In this document: piece after piece, positions 5,737 to 8,190 of the stretch
Layout of the letters: the number at the start of each line of letters is the position of its first letter
Numbering within the stretch: the stretch's first letter is position 1
From: Rhodoluna limnophila
Lineage (GTDB): Bacteria; Actinomycetota; Actinomycetes; Actinomycetales; Microbacteriaceae
Length of the DNA stretch: 8,190 bases
Reading direction: 5' to 3'
NCBI GenBank assembly: GCA_943326655.2
Contig: CALPUC020000035.1
Span: forward strand, 1 to 8,190
The notes under the pieces: model-generated
Seen by the model: the letters and a program-made list of their open reading frames with translations, nothing else
Told to the model about the DNA's origin: nothing
The model's database searches: none
Position numbers and translations under genes: made by a program

Positions 5737-7199
5737 TGAGTATTCTGGCCATCGACGCAGGCACCACGGGAGTCACCGTCCTAGTTGTTAGCGACCGTGG
5801 CGAGATAACTTCGCGTGGCTACACCGAATTCGAACAACATTTCCCAAAGCCGGGCTGGGTTGAACACGATCCGGAGCAGATTTGGCAGGCCACTTTGCGA
5901 GCCAGCCGTCAGGCGCTAAACAGTAGTCAAAACATCGAAGCCATCGGAATTAGCAACCAGCGTGAAACGCTTGTTCTCTGGGACAGAGAAACCCTGGTGG
6001 CCCCGCGTAACGCCATTGTGTGGCAAGACCGCAGAACCTCCGACATAGTTCAGGAGCTGAAAGAGCTGGGCCTCGAAAACAAAATCCGTGACAAGACTGG
6101 TCTTGGATTAGATCCCTATTTCACATCAACCAAACTTCTTTGGCTACAGCGAAATGAACCAGCCATCTGGGCAAATGTTGTGTCTGGCAAAACGGTAATC
6201 GGAACGGTTGACTCATATCTAGTTGCTCGGCTAACCAACGGCAGAAGTCACATCACCGACGCTAGCAATGCCTCCCGAACGCAGCTTTGCAACCTCGAAA
6301 CCGCCACCTGGGACGACGAACTCCTAGAACTGTTCAACGTGCCAAAGACGGCTTTAGCGACCATAGTTCCCAACTACGGGCACCTTGCAGAAACCGATCC
6401 CCACGAGTTCTTAGGTATCGAAGCAAAAATTACTGGAATTGCAGGCGACCAACAGTGTGCGCTTTTCGGCCAAGCAGCTTTCGAAGAAGGCGATTCGAAA
6501 TGCACCTACGGAACCGGCGCTTTTCTTCTAACGAACACTGGAGATAAGCGAATCAGCAGTAAGCACGGTTTACTCACAACAATCGCTTGGCAGGCCCCGA
6601 ATGGCGAAATAACCTACGCCCTGGAAGGATCGGTATTCGTTGCCGGTTCGGCGGTTCAGTGGCTTCGCGACGGCCTCAAGATCATCAAAGAATCCAAGGA
6701 CGTTGAATCGCTTGCCAATCAAGTCTCAGACTCTGGCGGAGTCGTTTTCGTCCCCGCGCTCACCGGCCTTGGAGCGCCTTGGTGGAACCCCGATGTGCGG
6801 GGAACAATCTTTGGTATTACTCGAGGAACCACCGACGCCCACATTGCCAGGGCCACCCTCGAGGCAGTTGCTTTTCAAGTGACCGATTTGGTACGGGCCA
6901 TGGAGCAGGACCTGGGAAAACCCATCAATACCCTTCGGGTAGACGGAGGCATGAGCCAAAACAATTTGCTCATGCAACTTCAATCCGATTCTCTAGGGCA
7001 AAACGTAGAGCGTGGCAAAGTGACCGAAACCACCGCCCTCGGAGCTGCGTATCTGGCCGGCCTCGGCGCTGGAATATTTGCCAACCTGCAAAGCCTTGGA
7101 GGAATTTGGGAACTCGACCGGAAGTTCAGTTCCGAAGAGAAATCGACTCTCTCGAGCGATTCTTGGCACCAGGCTGTGAAAGCCTCCGAGAATTACTAA
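5736..7199 (+). CDS. glpK: Glycerol kinase
   Basis: FGGY-family kinase of 487 aa that phosphorylates glycerol with ATP to sn-glycerol 3-phosphate in the cytosol, feeding lipid synthesis or glycolysis. The N-terminal ATP loop reads AIDAGTTGVTV (5-15), differing from the common DQGTTSSR form. Glycerol contacts are present: Arg76-Glu77 in NQRET, Tyr129 in DPYFTSTK and Asp238 in AGDQQ, equivalent to E. coli Arg83-Glu84, Tyr135 and Asp245. NAIVWQDRRT (93-102), TYGTGAF, LEGSVFVAGSAVQWLRDG and GLGAPWWNPDVRG further mark glycerol kinases, and DGGMSQN lies in the C-terminal nucleotide domain. The glycine-rich fructose-1,6-bisphosphate loop of the E. coli enzyme, just before AGDQQ, is not conserved here (HEFLGIEAKI), so that feedback is probably missing. 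No glycerol facilitator or glycerol-3-phosphate dehydrogenase lies nearby. It is the last gene of the ppk1 operon, entered by a one-base overlap without its own clear ribosome site. Confidence 0.94.
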   Translation: MSILAIDAGTTGVTVLVVSDRGEITSRGYTEFEQHFPKPGWVEHDPEQIWQATLRASRQALNSSQNIEAIGISNQRETLVLWDRETLVAPRNAIVWQDRRTSDIVQELKELGLENKIRDKTGLGLDPYFTSTKLLWLQRNEPAIWANVVSGKTVIGTVDSYLVARLTNGRSHITDASNASRTQLCNLETATWDDELLELFNVPKTALATIVPNYGHLAETDPHEFLGIEAKITGIAGDQQCALFGQAAFEEGDSKCTYGTGAFLLTNTGDKRISSKHGLLTTIAWQAPNGEITYALEGSVFVAGSAVQWLRDGLKIIKESKDVESLANQVSDSGGVVFVPALTGLGAPWWNPDVRGTIFGITRGTTDAHIARATLEAVAFQVTDLVRAMEQDLGKPINTLRVDGGMSQNNLLMQLQSDSLGQNVERGKVTETTALGAAYLAGLGAGIFANLQSLGGIWELDRKFSSEEKSTLSSDSWHQAVKASENY

Positions 7200-7284
7200 A
7201 TGCTCGAAGGCCTTGCCAAATCCTAGTAATCAGCCCCCCTCAAACTAAACTCTGTCTGGATAGATACTTTACATTTGGAGTGAA
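7200..7284 (+). promoter_or_regulatory. Intergenic region ahead of the pyruvyl transferase gene; ribosome site and possible promoter
   Basis: The 85 bases between glpK and the next start contain GGAG (7277-7280), four bases before ATG 7285, a convincing ribosome site. Candidate -10 hexamers are TAAACT (7246-7251) and GATACT (7263-7268), neither with a good -35 at normal distance. No hairpin with a T-run that would end the glpK transcript is seen, so read-through from the operon remains possible. Confidence 0.35.
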
Positions 7285-8190
7285 ATGCTTGAGATAGACG
7301 GAAAAATTCCTGTTCGCTGGTGGGACAACGAAATCAACATGGGTGACCTTCTCGGTCCTTGGTTGGTGCAAAAGATAACCGGTAAGGAAACCGTTTGGGT
7401 TGCCAAAGACGAACCTCACTACATGGTTGTAGGCTCGATCCTCGCCCGCGTAGCGCCTTCGACCATCTGTTGGGGCATTGGTTCATTTGGCACGGAAACT
7501 CCGGCTGGTATTCGCAAAGAACCAAAGTATCTTGCTGTTCGAGGCCCTCTAACTCGAGCCAAACTGGCTTCGGAGCTCATTCCATGCCCGCGAGTTTACG
7601 GCGACCCAGCCCTTTTGGCTCCCGACTACTTCAACCCTAAGGTCGAGAAGAAGTATGAAATAGGTGTTGTTTTGCGCTGGTCTGAGCGCAAGCGCAAGGC
7701 AAATTTCAACATCCCCGGCGCTCTGATGATCGACATGCTGAGCGACGACATCGAAGGAATCATCACCCAGATGCTTCAGTGCAAAAAGATTATAGCCACC
7801 TCACTACACGGCCTAATCTTGGCGGATGCCTACAACATTCCAAATGCCTGGCTGGTAGCCGACACCGGCAAGGGTCGCGAGTTCAAGTTCTGGGACTACT
7901 TCATTTCAGTAAACAAACTTCGTAAACCCCACGTCTTCGACATCGCTCAAGAGAACCTGACTTTGAAGCAACTTGAGAAAGCCTTCGAGTTCGACGGGAA
8001 GAAAATCGAGATTGACCTCGATGCACTGCGTGCCGCCAACCCATTCACCAATGACAACGCCGATGTTCGCGAGGCAGAGAAGATTGCCATCGAGAATTCA
8101 GCAATCATGAAAATCGCTACCAAAAAGCGAATCCGTCGTCAGAAGTCACTGATCTCCAAAGTTGCCAAAGCGCTTGAGCCTGTAGCGCGA
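7285..8190 (+). CDS. Polysaccharide pyruvyl transferase family protein, 3' end beyond the window
   Basis: The frame starts at ATG 7285 (an in-frame TAG at 7261-7263 excludes a longer version) and is open for 302 codons to the window edge. It fits the polysaccharide pyruvyl transferase family (PF04230), enzymes that move pyruvate from phosphoenolpyruvate onto sugar hydroxyls as ketals in exopolysaccharides or wall glycans; some members have other roles. Supporting motifs in the usual order are RWWDNEINMGDLLGPWL (11-27), VVGSIL (48-53) and WGIGS (63-67), AVRGPLTRAKL (84-94), YGDPALL (105-111), and TSLHGLILADAYNIP (172-186) with the conserved His175. There is no signal peptide or membrane helix, consistent with cytoplasmic action on lipid-linked precursors. 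The last visible 50 or so residues are highly charged with a basic end (KKRIRRQK), beyond the core domain. The gene seems to open a new unit, probably a surface-polysaccharide region to the right. The acceptor sugar is unknown. Confidence 0.85.
   Translation, partial: MLEIDGKIPVRWWDNEINMGDLLGPWLVQKITGKETVWVAKDEPHYMVVGSILARVAPSTICWGIGSFGTETPAGIRKEPKYLAVRGPLTRAKLASELIPCPRVYGDPALLAPDYFNPKVEKKYEIGVVLRWSERKRKANFNIPGALMIDMLSDDIEGIITQMLQCKKIIATSLHGLILADAYNIPNAWLVADTGKGREFKFWDYFISVNKLRKPHVFDIAQENLTLKQLEKAFEFDGKKIEIDLDALRAANPFTNDNADVREAEKIAIENSAIMKIATKKRIRRQKSLISKVAKALEPVAR

Noticed and set aside
7207..7214. AAGGCCTT palindrome after glpK as a terminator
   Set aside because: It is self-complementary without a loop, is flanked by no longer stem and is not followed by a T-run.
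6779..7297. 172-aa plus-strand frame across the end of glpK and the following gap
   Set aside because: It lies inside conserved glpK codons in another frame, has Arg/His/Ser-rich composition and shows no domain.
1..8190. Search by eye for CRISPR repeats, IS ends, attachment sites, tRNAs, toxin-antitoxin or phage-defence genes
   Set aside because: No regular spaced repeats, transposase or integrase motifs, tRNA-like folds or defence domains were seen; the region looks like ordinary vertically inherited chromosome.

Overview
The window most resembles a chromosomal segment from a reduced-genome, moderate-GC actinobacterium, probably a planktonic Microbacteriaceae of the Rhodoluna/Aquiluna type. 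This is inferred from the GlnR-type regulator, a MutT1-like Nudix/histidine-phosphatase fusion beside ppk1, an actinobacterial nitrobindin, short intergenic gaps, leaderless-looking promoters and codon third positions much less GC-rich than in most Actinobacteria. The assignment is not proven. No CRISPR array, IS element, phage gene, tRNA or rRNA was seen.

Left part (1-1026, minus strand). Reading leftward from a short divergent region there are four genes: an 83-aa three-helix membrane protein, a 36-aa single-helix membrane protein, a nitrobindin-type haem protein of 194 aa, and the first 18 codons of a gene leaving the window, probably YgfZ/CAF17-like. The last three are packed with no spacing. 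At both of their junctions a TAG stop is followed directly by a TTG start, with a Shine-Dalgarno-like stretch inside the preceding gene.

Centre (1062-7199, plus strand). A GlnR-type orphan response regulator is followed after 42 bases by ppk1 (polyphosphate kinase), a mutT1-like Nudix plus histidine phosphatase gene, an EamA/DMT-family transporter and glpK (glycerol kinase). ppk1, mutT1, the transporter and glpK are joined by three consecutive one-base TAATG overlaps, so they almost certainly form one translationally coupled operon. The glnR-ppk1 gap holds a 7-bp hairpin followed by a T-rich stretch and, overlapping it, an 11-bp-periodic GNNAC-like series. It could end, attenuate or regulate transcription into ppk1. 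The operon joins polyphosphate synthesis, cleanup of oxidised or diadenosine nucleotides, an unknown export or import step and glycerol phosphorylation, under or beside a nitrogen/phosphate-type regulator.

Right part (7200-8190, plus strand). After an 85-base gap a new transcription unit starts with a polysaccharide pyruvyl transferase family gene, which is open to the window edge (302 codons, no stop). It points to a cell-surface polysaccharide region continuing to the right.

I found no clearly new multi-gene system. The points most worth checking are the 36-aa membrane protein and its promoter, the regulatory element between glnR and ppk1, the ppk1-to-glpK coupling, and a heptamer repeat inside mutT1.
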